Below, piece by piece: positions 17,085-26,409 of a stretch of DNA of 64,000 bases. Numbering within the stretch: the stretch's first letter is position 1; each line of letters begins with the position of its first letter. The notes beneath the pieces are model-generated. The model was not told the DNA's origin, searched no databases, and saw only the letters and a program-made list of their open reading frames with translations. A program made the position numbers and the translations under genes. This stretch comes from Bradyrhizobium sp. CER78. Lineage in GTDB: Bacteria > Pseudomonadota > Alphaproteobacteria > Rhizobiales > Xanthobacteraceae. The stretch is from positions 1-64,000 of the forward strand of contig NZ_JARVWP010000019.1 in the NCBI RefSeq assembly GCF_029846235.1, given 5' to 3'.

Positions 17085-18167
17085 TCAAAGCGCTGCCAGC
17101 ACGGCCTTCGCCACATCGGCGGTGCCGTTGCTGCCGCCAAACTCGAACGGCTTGATGCCTCCGGCATAGACCTTGTCGACCGCGCGCTCGATCCGCTCGC
17201 CGGCTTCGGCCGCACCTTCGAGACCGTGCTTGTCGGCGAGCCAGTCCAGCATCATCGCAGCCGACAGGATCATCGCGGTCGGGTTGGCCCTGCCCTGCCC
17301 CATGATGTCGGGCGCGGTGCCATGGCACGGCTGAAACACCGCGTAGCGGTCGCCGATGTCCGCCGACGGCGCCATGCCCATGCCGCCGATCAGGCCGGCG
17401 GTGAGATCGGACAGGATGTCGCCGAACATGTTCTCGGTCACCATGACGTCGAAGTCCCAGGGGCGCTTCACCAGCGCAGCCGCGGTCGCGTCGATATAGA
17501 GGTGATCGGCGCTGACGTCGGGATGACGCTTCGCAGTCTCATCGAAGATGCTGCGGAAGAACGCGAATGCCTTGAACACGTTCGCCTTGTCGACGCAGGT
17601 CAGCCCGCCACCAACCTTGCCGCGCGCCTTGCGGCGTTCGGCAAGCCGGAAAGAGAACTCGAACAGCCGCTCGGAGGTCCGGCGCGTGATCACCATCGTC
17701 TCGCGTGCCTCGTCGTCGGTGACGACGCCTTTGCCCATCGAAGCGAACAGGCCCTCGGTCGATTCCCGGATCACGACGAGGTCGATACCTTTCTGATCGG
17801 CGCCGACGATCGTGCTCTTTACGCCCGGGATCAATCGCGCGGGCCGTACGCCGGCATAGAGATCGAAGATTACGCGCAATTCGATCTGCGGCGCGATCTC
17901 GGTGTTATCGGGGTAACGCACCGATGGCAGACCGCAGGCACCGAGCAGGATCGCGTCGGCCTCCTCGCACAGCCGGATCGTGCTCTCCGGCATCGACTTG
18001 CCGGTTTCCTTGTAATGGCCCGCGCCGGCCGGCGCCTCGGTGAAGCGGAATTTGAGACCGGCCGATGCCTCGATCTTGCGTAGCACTTCAAGCGCCGGCG
18101 CCATCACCTCGGGGCCGATGCCATCGCCCCCGAGGACTGCGATGTGAAGTGCGTCGTTGGCGGACAT
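17085..18167 (-). CDS. isocitrate/isopropylmalate-family (tartrate dehydrogenase-like) dehydrogenase
   Basis: An NAD-dependent beta-hydroxyacid oxidative decarboxylase of the IDH/IMDH family. Seen in 360 residues: AVLGGDGIGPEV at the N-terminus, RESTEGLFAS, the family signature NMFGDILSDLTAGLIGG and the cofactor loop HGTAPDIMGQGRANPTAMIL. The loop composition is unlike a housekeeping LeuB, and no leu genes adjoin, so a catabolic paralogue (tartrate/malate or 3-isopropylmalate-like substrate) is more likely. The start at 18167 has AGGAAA upstream. Convergent with the acyltransferase gene, 71 bases apart. Confidence 0.82.
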   Translation of the reverse strand: MSANDALHIAVLGGDGIGPEVMAPALEVLRKIEASAGLKFRFTEAPAGAGHYKETGKSMPESTIRLCEEADAILLGACGLPSVRYPDNTEIAPQIELRVIFDLYAGVRPARLIPGVKSTIVGADQKGIDLVVIRESTEGLFASMGKGVVTDDEARETMVITRRTSERLFEFSFRLAERRKARGKVGGGLTCVDKANVFKAFAFFRSIFDETAKRHPDVSADHLYIDATAAALVKRPWDFDVMVTENMFGDILSDLTAGLIGGMGMAPSADIGDRYAVFQPCHGTAPDIMGQGRANPTAMILSAAMMLDWLADKHGLEGAAEAGERIERAVDKVYAGGIKPFEFGGSNGTADVAKAVLAAL

Positions 18168-18205
18168 GGGAATTTCCTCGGCTGGAGAGCGAACGGTCAC
18201 CTAGT

Positions 18206-18289
18206 CGTCATTGCGAGGAGCGAAGCGACGAAGCAATCCATCTATCCCGGCGCTTCGGCATGGATTGCTTCGCTTCGCTCGCAATGACG
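18206..18289. repeat. intergenic palindromic repeat (CGTCATTGCGAGG family)
   Basis: Two inverted arms (18206-18240 and 18261-18289) beginning CGTCATTGCGAGGAGCGAAG and ending CTTCGCTCGCAATGACG. This is a type of extragenic repeat seen many times in Bradyrhizobium and related genomes. It sits between two minus-strand genes. Confidence 0.8.
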
Positions 18290-18295
18290 GGACAA

Positions 18296-19366
18296 CTACG
18301 GCGTCAGCACCGCGCGTCCGACGAGCTGGCCCTTCTGCAGATTGGTCAGCGCCTCGTTGGCCCTCGCCAGCGGCATCGGCGTGACCGGGATCGCCGGGAT
18401 CTTCTTCTCGCGCACCAGGTCGAGCAGCTCCTGGGTCTCGCGCTGATTGCCGACATAGCTGCCCTGGATGGTGACCGCCTTGATCGGGATCAGCGGCAGC
18501 GCCCAGGTCGCGCCGCCGCCGAACAGGCCGACGATCACGAGCTTGCCGCCCTTGGTCAGGCAGTCGAAGCCGAGCTGTGAGGTCTGGGCGTTGCCGACCA
18601 GGTCGATCGCGGCGCGGATCGGCTGGCCGGCCTTCTTGATGAGCTGCTCCAACGCATCGGGCGCCTTGCCGTCGACGGTTGCGAGCGCACCGGCGGCTTC
18701 GGCCGCCTCGCGCTTCCTGGCATCGATATCGACCACGATCGCGCCCTTGCCGCCCATCGCCTTCAGCAGCGAGAGCGCCATCAGGCCGAGGCCGCCTGCG
18801 CCGAAGATCACGATCGGCGTGTCGAGATCCTTCTCGACCTTCTTCAGCGCGCTGTAGGTCGTGACTCCCGAGCATGCGTAGGGCGCGGCGGTGACCGGAT
18901 CGAGCCCCTTGAGGTTGAGCAGATATTTCGGATGCGGCACCGTCATGTGATCGGCGTAACCGCCGTCGCAATAGACGCCGAGCGCATTCGGCTTGATCGC
19001 GCACATGTTCTCGTCGCCGCCGAGACAGGTCGGACATTTGCCGCAACCAAGCCAGGGATAGGCCAGCACGACGTCGCCGGCCTTGAGACCGCCTTTGTCG
19101 GCGTCCTTGACGTCGGGCCCGAAGGCCACGATCTCGCCGACCGTCTCATGGCCCATCGTGCGCGGCAGCGAGACGCCGCGATCCTTGAGCGAGAGCGGCT
19201 TGCGGCCATGGCCGAGATCGTAGCCGCCCTCCCAGATGTGCAGGTCGCTGTGGCAGACGCCGGCGGCCTTGACCTTGATCAGTACCTGCGTGCCCGACGG
19301 CTGCGGCGTCGGCTGATCGACCTCCTTCAAGGGGGCGTTGAAATCGACGACCTGGAAACTCTTCAT
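18296..19366 (-). CDS. zinc-dependent alcohol dehydrogenase (MDR family)
   Basis: A 356-residue medium-chain alcohol dehydrogenase. Catalytic zinc ligands lie in AGVCHSD and MGHE, structural zinc cysteines in GCGKCPTCLGGDENMC, and the NAD Rossmann motif in VIFGAGGLGLMALSL. An unusual insertion (YDLGHGRKPLSLKDRGVSLP) precedes GHE, as in a subgroup of alphaproteobacterial ADHs. The start at 19366 has GGGAGAA. The peptide transporter operon lies upstream on the same strand but 126 bases away. Substrate unknown. Confidence 0.88.
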   Translation of the reverse strand: MKSFQVVDFNAPLKEVDQPTPQPSGTQVLIKVKAAGVCHSDLHIWEGGYDLGHGRKPLSLKDRGVSLPRTMGHETVGEIVAFGPDVKDADKGGLKAGDVVLAYPWLGCGKCPTCLGGDENMCAIKPNALGVYCDGGYADHMTVPHPKYLLNLKGLDPVTAAPYACSGVTTYSALKKVEKDLDTPIVIFGAGGLGLMALSLLKAMGGKGAIVVDIDARKREAAEAAGALATVDGKAPDALEQLIKKAGQPIRAAIDLVGNAQTSQLGFDCLTKGGKLVIVGLFGGGATWALPLIPIKAVTIQGSYVGNQRETQELLDLVREKKIPAIPVTPMPLARANEALTNLQKGQLVGRAVLTP

Positions 19367-19492
19367 CGCGGTTCTCCCGAAGCTTGTTGTTGCGGCGGAC
19401 CTTGCCACGCCTGTCCGCCCGGGACAAACGCTCATGACCGCATTTTCGAGCGAGCCGCCATGCAGCCCGCTCGACGGTCAAGGCGTCACTAT

Positions 19493-20458
19493 TCAGATCA
19501 GTGGATGATGGCAAGCCGCGAACTGGCCGGTCGCGACCAGACGCAGTTCCGGCACCTCGCTGGCACAACGTGCATCGGCGCGCGGGCAGCGGGTGCGGAA
19601 ACGGCAGCCGGACGGCGGCGCGATCGGCGACGGCGGCTCGCCGACCGGGACGCTCTGGGTCGGGCGGACATCCGGATCGGGCACCGGGATCGCCTCGATC
19701 AGCAGCGCGGTATAAGGATGCGCCGGCCGTGCGAACAATTGCTCCGACGGACCGACCTCGCAGAGCCGGCCGAGATACATCACCGCGACACGATCCGAGA
19801 CCGCCTTCACCACAGCGAGGTCGTGGGCGATGAACAGCAGGGTCAGGCCATAGCGCGCCTTCATCTCCTCCAGCAGGTTGAGGATCTGGGCACGGATCGA
19901 GACGTCGAGCGCGGACACCGGCTCGTCGCAGATCACGAATTCCGGATTGAGCACCAGCGAGCGGGCGATGCAGATGCGCTGGCATTGTCCGCCGGAGAAT
20001 TCATGCGGCAGGCGTCCGCTCACCAGCGCGGGATCGAGGCCGACCGCCGACAGCACCTCGGCTACCCGCCGCTTGCGTTCCTCGGGATCCTTGACGCCCG
20101 CGATCACCAGCGGCTCGGCGACGATGTCGCCGATGCGCCGCCGCGGATTGAGCGAGGCAATCGGGTCCTGGAAGATCAGCTGCACGCGCCGGCGCATCTG
20201 GCGCAGCGGCTCGCCTTTCAGGGTGGTAAGATCGTGGCCGTCGAACAGCACCTTGCCGGAGACGGCCTGGCGCAATTGCAGCACGGCGCGGCCGAGCGTC
20301 GACTTGCCGCAGCCGGATTCGCCGACCAGCCCCAGCGTCTCGCCGCGCGCGATTTCGAGGCTGACGTCGGAGACGGCATGGATGGTCTTGCCTCCCACCG
20401 AATATTCGACGACGAGGTTTTCCACCTTCATCAGCGGATTGGGTGCGGCCTGCAGCAT
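19493..20458 (-). CDS. oligopeptide/dipeptide ABC transporter ATP-binding subunit (DppF/OppF-like)
   Basis: ATPase of a peptide or nickel-type importer. Walker A GESGCGKST, signature FSGGQCQRI, Walker B VICDEPVSALD and switch His in IAHDL, then the C-terminal oligo-HPY region with four cysteines (GCRFRTRCPRADARC and later), which can bind a cluster in this family. 321 residues. The start overlaps the preceding gene's stop (TGATG). Last gene of a five-gene operon running from 24795 to 19493. Confidence 0.92.
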   Translation of the reverse strand: MLQAAPNPLMKVENLVVEYSVGGKTIHAVSDVSLEIARGETLGLVGESGCGKSTLGRAVLQLRQAVSGKVLFDGHDLTTLKGEPLRQMRRRVQLIFQDPIASLNPRRRIGDIVAEPLVIAGVKDPEERKRRVAEVLSAVGLDPALVSGRLPHEFSGGQCQRICIARSLVLNPEFVICDEPVSALDVSIRAQILNLLEEMKARYGLTLLFIAHDLAVVKAVSDRVAVMYLGRLCEVGPSEQLFARPAHPYTALLIEAIPVPDPDVRPTQSVPVGEPPSPIAPPSGCRFRTRCPRADARCASEVPELRLVATGQFAACHHPLI

Positions 20459-21444
20459 CACGCGCCAACCCTCGCGGCAATCGGATGGAAGCAGGCGTAG
20501 AGATGCTCAGGCGTCTCGGCCGAGCAGAGCTGCGGCTTCTCGGAGGCGCAGCGCCCGGCCGAATAGCGGCAGCGCGGCGAGAACGAGCAGCCCTTGAGCG
20601 GCCGGGTCGGATCAGGCGGTCGGCCCGAAATCGCCGGCAGCGGCGTATGCGGCGCGACGTCGAGCTTCGGCAGCGCGGCGAGCAGCGCCTCGGTGTAGGG
20701 CATCCGCATCTGCTTGAACAAGGCCGGCGTCGGCGCGCGCTCGACGACGCGGCCCGCATACATCACCGCGACCTCGTCGGTGCGGCCGGCGACCACGCCG
20801 AGGTCATGGGTGATGATGATCATCGCCATGTGGCGGCGCTGCTGCTCGCGTGCCAGCAGATCGAGGATCTGCGCCTGGATCGTGACGTCGAGCGCGGTGG
20901 TCGGCTCGTCCGCGATCAAGAGCTTCGGCTCGCAGGACAGCGCCACCGCGATCGCGACGCGCTGGCGCATGCCGCCGGAAAGCTGGTGCGGATATTGCGC
21001 CAGGCGCTGCTCCGGCGCGGGAATGCCAACCGCCGCCAGCAGTTCGATGCTGCGCTGCCTGGCCTCGGCTAGATCGAGCTCGAGGTGCTCCTGGATGGTC
21101 TCGATCAACTGGGTGCCGATGGTCAGCACCGGATTGAGCGAGGTCATCGGATCCTGGAACACGACCGCAAGCGAGCGGCCGCGCAGCTTGCGCAATTTCT
21201 CCGCCGACAGCGTTGTGAGATCCTGGCCGTCGAACATCACGCGGCCGGACAGCTTCGCCTTCTTGGGCAGCAGCTGCAGGACGGCGCGCGACAGCATGGT
21301 CTTGCCGCAGCCGGATTCGCCGACAATGCCGAGCGTTCTGCCGGCGCCGACGGCGAGATCGACATGATCCACCGCACGCAGGTTGCCGCGCGGCGTCGGC
21401 AGGTCGACCACCGCATTCTCGACCGACAGCAGCGCACCGCTCAT
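20458..21444 (-). CDS. oligopeptide/dipeptide ABC transporter ATP-binding subunit (DppD/OppD-like)
   Basis: Second ATPase of the importer, 328 residues. Walker A GESGCGKTM, FQDPMTSLNPV (Q-loop), signature LSGGMRQRV, Walker B LLIADEPTTALD, H-loop ITHDLG, and the C-terminal HPY cysteines (GCSFSPRC). The start overlaps the permease stop by four bases (ATGA), so the subunits are translationally coupled. Confidence 0.92.
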   Translation of the reverse strand: MSGALLSVENAVVDLPTPRGNLRAVDHVDLAVGAGRTLGIVGESGCGKTMLSRAVLQLLPKKAKLSGRVMFDGQDLTTLSAEKLRKLRGRSLAVVFQDPMTSLNPVLTIGTQLIETIQEHLELDLAEARQRSIELLAAVGIPAPEQRLAQYPHQLSGGMRQRVAIAVALSCEPKLLIADEPTTALDVTIQAQILDLLAREQQRRHMAMIIITHDLGVVAGRTDEVAVMYAGRVVERAPTPALFKQMRMPYTEALLAALPKLDVAPHTPLPAISGRPPDPTRPLKGCSFSPRCRYSAGRCASEKPQLCSAETPEHLYACFHPIAARVGA

Positions 21445-22310
21445 AGCGCACCCTGCCTGGGGTCGGTCAGCGCGCGCATGGTGTCGCCGATCAGGTTAAA
21501 CGCGAGCACGGTGAGGAACATCGCGGCCGCCGGAATGAAGGCGAGGCGCGGCGCTACGTCGAGGCTCTCCCGCCCCTCCCCGATCATGCTGCCCCAGCTC
21601 GAGATCGGCGGCGGCACGCCGAGGCCGAGGAAGGACAGCGATCCTTCGACCACGATCGTGACGGCGACGCCGAGCAGGAAGAAGGCAAGCAGCGGCAGCA
21701 GCACATTGGGCAGCAGCTCACGCAGCAGGATGCGGGTATGCGTGGCGCCGAGCGCCTGTGCCGCGATGACGAATTCGCGCCGCGCCAGCGTCAGCGTCGC
21801 CGCCCGCGCCACCCGCATGAAGGCGGGAATGCCGAGCACGCCGAGAATGCAGGTCAAATTGAAGATCGACTGGCCGAGATAGGCGGTGACCGCAAGCGCC
21901 AGGATCAGCGGCGGGAATGCCAGCAGCACGTCCATGCCGCCGACGACGATGGATTCGAAGCGGCCGCGGAAATAGCCGGCGAGCATGCCGAGCGCGCCGC
22001 CGATGGTGACCCCGATCATCGGCGCGCAGAGGCCGACGATCAGCGAGATCCGTGCGCCATAGATCAGCCGCGACAGCTCGTCACGGCCAAGACCGTCGGT
22101 ACCGAGCCAATGCTCGGCGGAGAACGGCCCGCGCCGCTCCAGCATGTCCATGTCGGTCGGGCTCGGCAGCGGCAACAGGTCGGCAAGGATCGCGACCGCA
22201 AATACCACGACTGTCCATCCGACCGCGAACCAGAACAGCGTGCCAACCCGGCGCTTGCGCCGCGGCGGTGCGGCACTGCTCTCGTCGAGGCTGAGCTCAA
22301 GCGTGGCCAT
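21441..22310 (-). CDS. peptide-type ABC transporter permease (DppC/OppC-like)
   Basis: Inner-membrane permease, 289 residues, with an N-terminal helix (about 25-45), an extracytoplasmic GTDGLGRDELSRLIYGARIS segment typical of DppC, and the EAA loop region around RAATLTLARREFVIAAQALGA. The start overlaps the preceding permease by 14 bases. Confidence 0.92.
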   Translation of the reverse strand: MATLELSLDESSAAPPRRKRRVGTLFWFAVGWTVVVFAVAILADLLPLPSPTDMDMLERRGPFSAEHWLGTDGLGRDELSRLIYGARISLIVGLCAPMIGVTIGGALGMLAGYFRGRFESIVVGGMDVLLAFPPLILALAVTAYLGQSIFNLTCILGVLGIPAFMRVARAATLTLARREFVIAAQALGATHTRILLRELLPNVLLPLLAFFLLGVAVTIVVEGSLSFLGLGVPPPISSWGSMIGEGRESLDVAPRLAFIPAAAMFLTVLAFNLIGDTMRALTDPRQGAL

Positions 22311-23247
22311 GGCGGATCCTCGGATCGAGTAAGGCGTAGAGCAGATCGACGATGAAGTTCATGATCACGAAGCCCGCGCCGACCAGCAGCACCACGCCCT
22401 GCAGGATGATGAGGTCGCGGGTCAGGATCGCGCCGACCAGGAGACGGCCGATACCGGGCAGCGCGAAGATCGTCTCGACGATCACGGCGCCGCCGATCAG
22501 GCGGCCGATATTGATGCCGGTGATGGTGACGAGCGTCAGCGACGACGGCTTCAGCGCATGCACGAACAGAATGCGCGACGGCTTCAGGCCCTTTGCCTTG
22601 GCGAGGGCGATATAATCCTCCTGGAGTGCAGCGATCATGTCGGAGCGCAGCACGCGCATGATGCCCGGCCATTCCGCAAGCCCGAGCGTCAACGCCGGCA
22701 GCACCATGAAGCGCAGATTGGCGACCGGACCCTCGGTGAACGGCACATAGCCGGTCGCCGGCAGCCAGCGCAGCTCGACCGCAAACAGGTAGATCAGGAG
22801 GATCGCGGACAGGAACGTCGGCACCGACAGCATGCCGAAGGCCGAGCCGGTCATGAAGCGATCGAACGCGCTGCCGGCCTTGGCCGCGCAGGCGATCGCG
22901 AGCGGCACGCCGATCGCAAGCCCGATCAGCTCGGCGAAGACCATCAGCTCGAACGAGATCGGGACGCGTTCGCTGACCGCCTGCAACACGGTCTGCCCGG
23001 TGCGGAACGATCGTCCGAAATCACCCTGCAGGATGTGCCAGAGCCAGCCGAGATAGCGCAGCCAGATCGGCTGATCGAGCCCCAGATCGTGACGCAGCGC
23101 CGCGACATTCTCCGGCGTCGCCTGGTCGCCGAGGATCACGTAAGCGAGATCGCCGGGCAACAGCGAGGCGATGACGAAAGTCAGGACCGAAACCGCGATC
23201 AGCACCGGCACCAGGTACAGGAGCCGGCGCGCGACGAAGAACAGCAT
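22297..23247 (-). CDS. peptide-type ABC transporter permease (DppB/OppB-like)
   Basis: First permease of the importer, 316 residues and about six membrane helices. The N-terminus (RRLLYLVPVLIAVSVLTFVI), LDQPIWLRYLGWL, and the cytoplasmic EAA loop (RSDMIAALQEDYIALAKAKG) are diagnostic of DppB/OppB. It begins six bases after the binding-protein stop. Confidence 0.92.
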   Translation of the reverse strand: MLFFVARRLLYLVPVLIAVSVLTFVIASLLPGDLAYVILGDQATPENVAALRHDLGLDQPIWLRYLGWLWHILQGDFGRSFRTGQTVLQAVSERVPISFELMVFAELIGLAIGVPLAIACAAKAGSAFDRFMTGSAFGMLSVPTFLSAILLIYLFAVELRWLPATGYVPFTEGPVANLRFMVLPALTLGLAEWPGIMRVLRSDMIAALQEDYIALAKAKGLKPSRILFVHALKPSSLTLVTITGINIGRLIGGAVIVETIFALPGIGRLLVGAILTRDLIILQGVVLLVGAGFVIMNFIVDLLYALLDPRIRHGHA

Positions 23248-23253
23248 GAAAGG

Positions 23254-24795
23254 CTATTCCTTCCAGGCGTAGGAGACGTCGAGCACCCCGTTGAACATCT
23301 TTGGCACGCCCTTCACCTTCACGCTCGACATTGCGTAGTAGGTGTTCTGGAAGGTCCAGAACCAGATCGCCTCCTTGTTGATCAGGCGGCTGATCGCGCA
23401 ATAATCGTCGGTACGCTGGGCGACGTCGGCGGTGGTCCTTGCATGCTCCAGCAGCCGGTCGAGCTCCGGATTGGAATAGTTTGCCAGCGCCACCGGACTG
23501 CCGGTGTGGAAATTGGCGTACATCTGCGGATCGGGATCGGCGAGATCGACGATGCGCCACGGTGTCAGCTGGAACTGGCGCATGAAGGCGCGCGGCGGAA
23601 TGGTCGCCTGATCGACCTGCTCGATCTCCATATTGGCGCCGATGCGCTTCCAGAATTGTTGCAACACCTGACCGCCGGTGCGACCGCGCGGCGTCGCCGT
23701 GACCAGCATCTTGAACTCGACCGGCTTGCCGTAGTCCTTGATCAACGCCTTGGCCTTCTCGACATCGTAGGGCAACGCGCCGTCATCCTTGCACTTTACC
23801 CAGGAACCGTCGCCATAGGGATTGCTGGCCGGCCGCGCCAGACCATTGGTGATCGCTTGCGACATCTTCTGGCGGTCGAGCGCCATCACCAGCGCCTGGC
23901 GCACGCGCACGTCGTCGAAAGGCGGGACCTTGGTGTTGAAGGCGGCAACTGCGGCTCCCGAGCCTTGATAGGTATGCACGGTCAGACTCGGGTCCTTGCG
24001 CGCCTTGATAATGTTGTCGGCGTCGGCCTCGTCGTCCCAGATGACGTCGGCCTCGCCGGATTGCAGCGAGGCGAAGCGCGACTGCGCATCGGGCAGCGGC
24101 TTCAGGATGATGCGATCGAGATAGGGCTTGCCCTTGTCCCAGTAATCCGGGTTCTTCTCCAGCACCATGCGGTCGCCGGCGGTCCAGGATTTCAGGATAT
24201 AGGGACCGGTGCCGACCGGGTTGCGGTTGTAGTCGTCCCCCTTGGTCTTCCACGCCGTCGGCGACTGCATCACGTTATTGGAGCTCTGGATCGACTGTGT
24301 CGCCGGAAAGTTCACCGACGGGTCGCTGAAATTGTAGCGCACGGTGAGATCATCGATGACGTCGACGCTCTTGATGCTGGTAATGTAGAACGCGCAGCGG
24401 CACTTGTTGGCCGGGTCCTTCTGGCGGTCGAAGTTCTCCTTCACCGCCTGCGCATTGAACGGCGTGCCGTCGTGGAATTTGACGCCGGGCCGCAGCTTGA
24501 TGGTCCAGGTCTTGAAGTCTTCGGAATGCTCCCAGGACAGCGCGAGTTTCGGCTTCGGCTCGCCCTTGTCGTCGAGCGTCATCAGCGTGTCGAAGATCGC
24601 GGCCGCCGCGGTGTTGGCCGAGGTGTCGTAGACGCCGACCTTGAGCGGATCGAAGCCCGGAATGTCCAGCTCCTGGCCGACGGTCAGCGTACCGCCCTGC
24701 TTCTGCGCATAGGCCGGTGCAGCAAATGCCGCCGCACCAAATCCCGCCACAAGAAATATGCGCGCAACCGCGTGCGCGCGCCCGACCAGCGTCAT
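23254..24795 (-). CDS. peptide-type ABC transporter substrate-binding protein (SBP family 5)
   Basis: Periplasmic receptor, 513 residues, with a signal peptide (about 1-30, cleaved after AYA). SBP_bac_5 features are GGTLTVGQELDIPGFDPLK, IFDTLMTLDD, LRPGVKFHDGTPFNA and NPVGTGPYILKSWTAGD. First gene of the operon; ATG 24795 has GGAGGGAG at good spacing, preferred over the TTG codon just before it. The ligand (peptide, opine, glycoside or other) cannot be told from the sequence. Confidence 0.92.
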   Translation of the reverse strand: MTLVGRAHAVARIFLVAGFGAAAFAAPAYAQKQGGTLTVGQELDIPGFDPLKVGVYDTSANTAAAAIFDTLMTLDDKGEPKPKLALSWEHSEDFKTWTIKLRPGVKFHDGTPFNAQAVKENFDRQKDPANKCRCAFYITSIKSVDVIDDLTVRYNFSDPSVNFPATQSIQSSNNVMQSPTAWKTKGDDYNRNPVGTGPYILKSWTAGDRMVLEKNPDYWDKGKPYLDRIILKPLPDAQSRFASLQSGEADVIWDDEADADNIIKARKDPSLTVHTYQGSGAAVAAFNTKVPPFDDVRVRQALVMALDRQKMSQAITNGLARPASNPYGDGSWVKCKDDGALPYDVEKAKALIKDYGKPVEFKMLVTATPRGRTGGQVLQQFWKRIGANMEIEQVDQATIPPRAFMRQFQLTPWRIVDLADPDPQMYANFHTGSPVALANYSNPELDRLLEHARTTADVAQRTDDYCAISRLINKEAIWFWTFQNTYYAMSSVKVKGVPKMFNGVLDVSYAWKE

Positions 24796-24913
24796 CAATG
24801 CTCCCTCCCAGATGGGTGACGTCCGGTGTTCCGGATCGTCGTATGTCGAGCGGCAGATTGTCCGGAATCGCCGCGCGCGACAAGACCGTAATACGGATGA
24901 AAAGCCGCAGGGG

Positions 24914-24949
24914 GATCACGATACGATCTCATGAGATCGCATCGTGATC
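24914..24949. promoter_or_regulatory. 36-bp near-perfect palindrome upstream of the peptide ABC operon
   Basis: GATCACGAT, one base, CGATCTCATGAGATCG, one base, ATCGTGATC, symmetric apart from the two single unpaired bases. It lies 119 bases upstream of the binding-protein ATG and has no T-run. It may be an operator or an extragenic repeat. Confidence 0.5.
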
Positions 24950-24963
24950 ACATCTTCTCGTTT

Positions 24964-25032
24964 GAGCATGATCCTTCGGAAGACCGGTTTCCACTTTGTG
25001 CGAACGCAGCCTTCCAGGTCCGGATCATGCTC
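24964..25032. repeat. intergenic palindromic repeat (GAGCATGATCC family)
   Basis: Inverted arms GAGCATGATCC (24964-24974) and GGATCATGCTC (25022-25032) enclose ACCGGTTTCCACTTTG-type sequence, a common extragenic repeat of Rhizobiales. It abuts the stop codon of the CoA-transferase gene. Confidence 0.8.
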
Positions 25033-26243
25033 TAATTGCGCGCGGTCTTTGCCGGTTGCGCTGCGAAGCCCGCGATCTGATCGTCGGAGAGACCGATCTC
25101 CTTCAGATAGGTCAGCGTGTGCTCGCCGAGCGTCGACATCCGCTTCCGGGCACCGACCGTTGCACCGGACATCCGGAACGGCAGGTTGAGCACCTTGAAG
25201 CTGCCGCCGCCGTCCGCGACTTCGGCCAGTGCACCGCGATGGGCAATTTGCGGATCGGCGAGCGCCTCCCGCACGGTGCGATAGGCCGACGACGGCACGC
25301 CATATTCATTGAGCGCGGCAAGGCAGTCCTCCGTGCTGACCGCGCGCGACCACGCCTCGACGCCCTCCATCAGGCCCGCCCAGTTGTCCCGCCGATCGGA
25401 ATATCGGGCAAAGCGAGGATCGGACACCCATTCCGGACGGCCGATCACCTGCATCAGGTTCTGGAACGTCTTCTCGCTGGCGATTGCGACCATCACATAG
25501 CCGTCGGTGGTTTCGACCGGGCCGAACATCGGGCGCTGGGTTTGCTTCACCTCGAATTGCGACCACTGCAACTCGTTCAGGGTCAGGCTCAGCATCGATT
25601 CCAGCATCGAGACGTCGATATGCTGGCCCTTGCCGCTGGCGCTGCGCTGATAGAGCGCGGCCGAGATCGCGCCGAAGGCGTAGACGCCGGTCAGCACATC
25701 GGCGTGATAGATGCCGCAATAGTCCGGCCGGCTGCGGCCCGGCTGGTAGGCGAGATGCGCCATCTCGTAACCCGAGGCGGCATGGATCACCGGCGCATAG
25801 GCCGGCAATTCCGCCGACGGGCCGGTCTGGCCGTAGCCGGAGATCGAGCAGAAGATCAGCTTCGGATTGATGTCGCGGATTGACGCATAATCGAGCTTGA
25901 GCCGACGCATCACGCCGGGGCGGAAATTCTCCACCAGCACGTCGGCGGTCGCGATCAGCCGGCGCACGGCCTCGACGCCGGCCGGCGACTTCAGGTCGAG
26001 CACCAGACTGTTCTTGCCGATATTGAGCTGGCCGAATGCCGTCGAGCAATTGTTGCGCAGCGGCGGCCGCGTCCGCATCGTCTCGCCCTCGCTGGGCTCG
26101 ATCTTGATCACCTCCGCGCCCATGTCGGCGAGCATCCGCGTGCAATGAGGTCCGGCGATCGTGGTCGAAAAATCGAGCACGCGAAGGCCGTCAAAGCTCC
26201 GTGTCAAATTCCCCTCATCGTCAGCGGCTATTGTCGTGGGCAA
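25032..26243 (-). CDS. CaiB/BaiF-family CoA-transferase (type III)
   Basis: Moves CoA between carboxylic acids. 403 residues with the family opening FDGLRVLDFSTTIAGPHCTRMLADMGAEVIKIE, the linker VLDLKSPAG, and an aspartate in IYHADVLTGVYAF that fits the catalytic Asp. The proposed start is TTG at 26243, supported by GGAGGA four bases upstream; no ATG fits better. Substrate unknown. It lies upstream of the peptide-type importer on the same strand but is separated from it by repeats, so co-transcription is doubtful. Confidence 0.88.
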   Translation of the reverse strand: MPTTIAADDEGNLTRSFDGLRVLDFSTTIAGPHCTRMLADMGAEVIKIEPSEGETMRTRPPLRNNCSTAFGQLNIGKNSLVLDLKSPAGVEAVRRLIATADVLVENFRPGVMRRLKLDYASIRDINPKLIFCSISGYGQTGPSAELPAYAPVIHAASGYEMAHLAYQPGRSRPDYCGIYHADVLTGVYAFGAISAALYQRSASGKGQHIDVSMLESMLSLTLNELQWSQFEVKQTQRPMFGPVETTDGYVMVAIASEKTFQNLMQVIGRPEWVSDPRFARYSDRRDNWAGLMEGVEAWSRAVSTEDCLAALNEYGVPSSAYRTVREALADPQIAHRGALAEVADGGGSFKVLNLPFRMSGATVGARKRMSTLGEHTLTYLKEIGLSDDQIAGFAAQPAKTARN

Positions 26244-26409
26244 GGCTTCCTCCAGCGTCGTCTTTGTTGGCGTCGCGCGACCCTAAAGTGAGCTGACCCG
26301 ACAGGAAAGCGTCTCGTCCAGACCGGGAGCGCGGGCCGTCTTGCATTTTACTCAAAGGCAGATTGGACCCGATCTTGCATAGCCTTGTCATGGGCTGGAA
26401 CGAGGGCGC

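Noticed and set aside
23300..23316. TGGCACGCCCTTCAC resembling a sigma54 site
   Set aside because: It lies inside a coding region and the -12 half lacks TTGC.
22558..24819. Very long open frame antisense to the peptide-binding protein gene
   Set aside because: It mirrors a clear SBP gene on the other strand, is rich in Arg, His and Asp as expected from antisense reading of GC-rich DNA, and has no recognisable domain.
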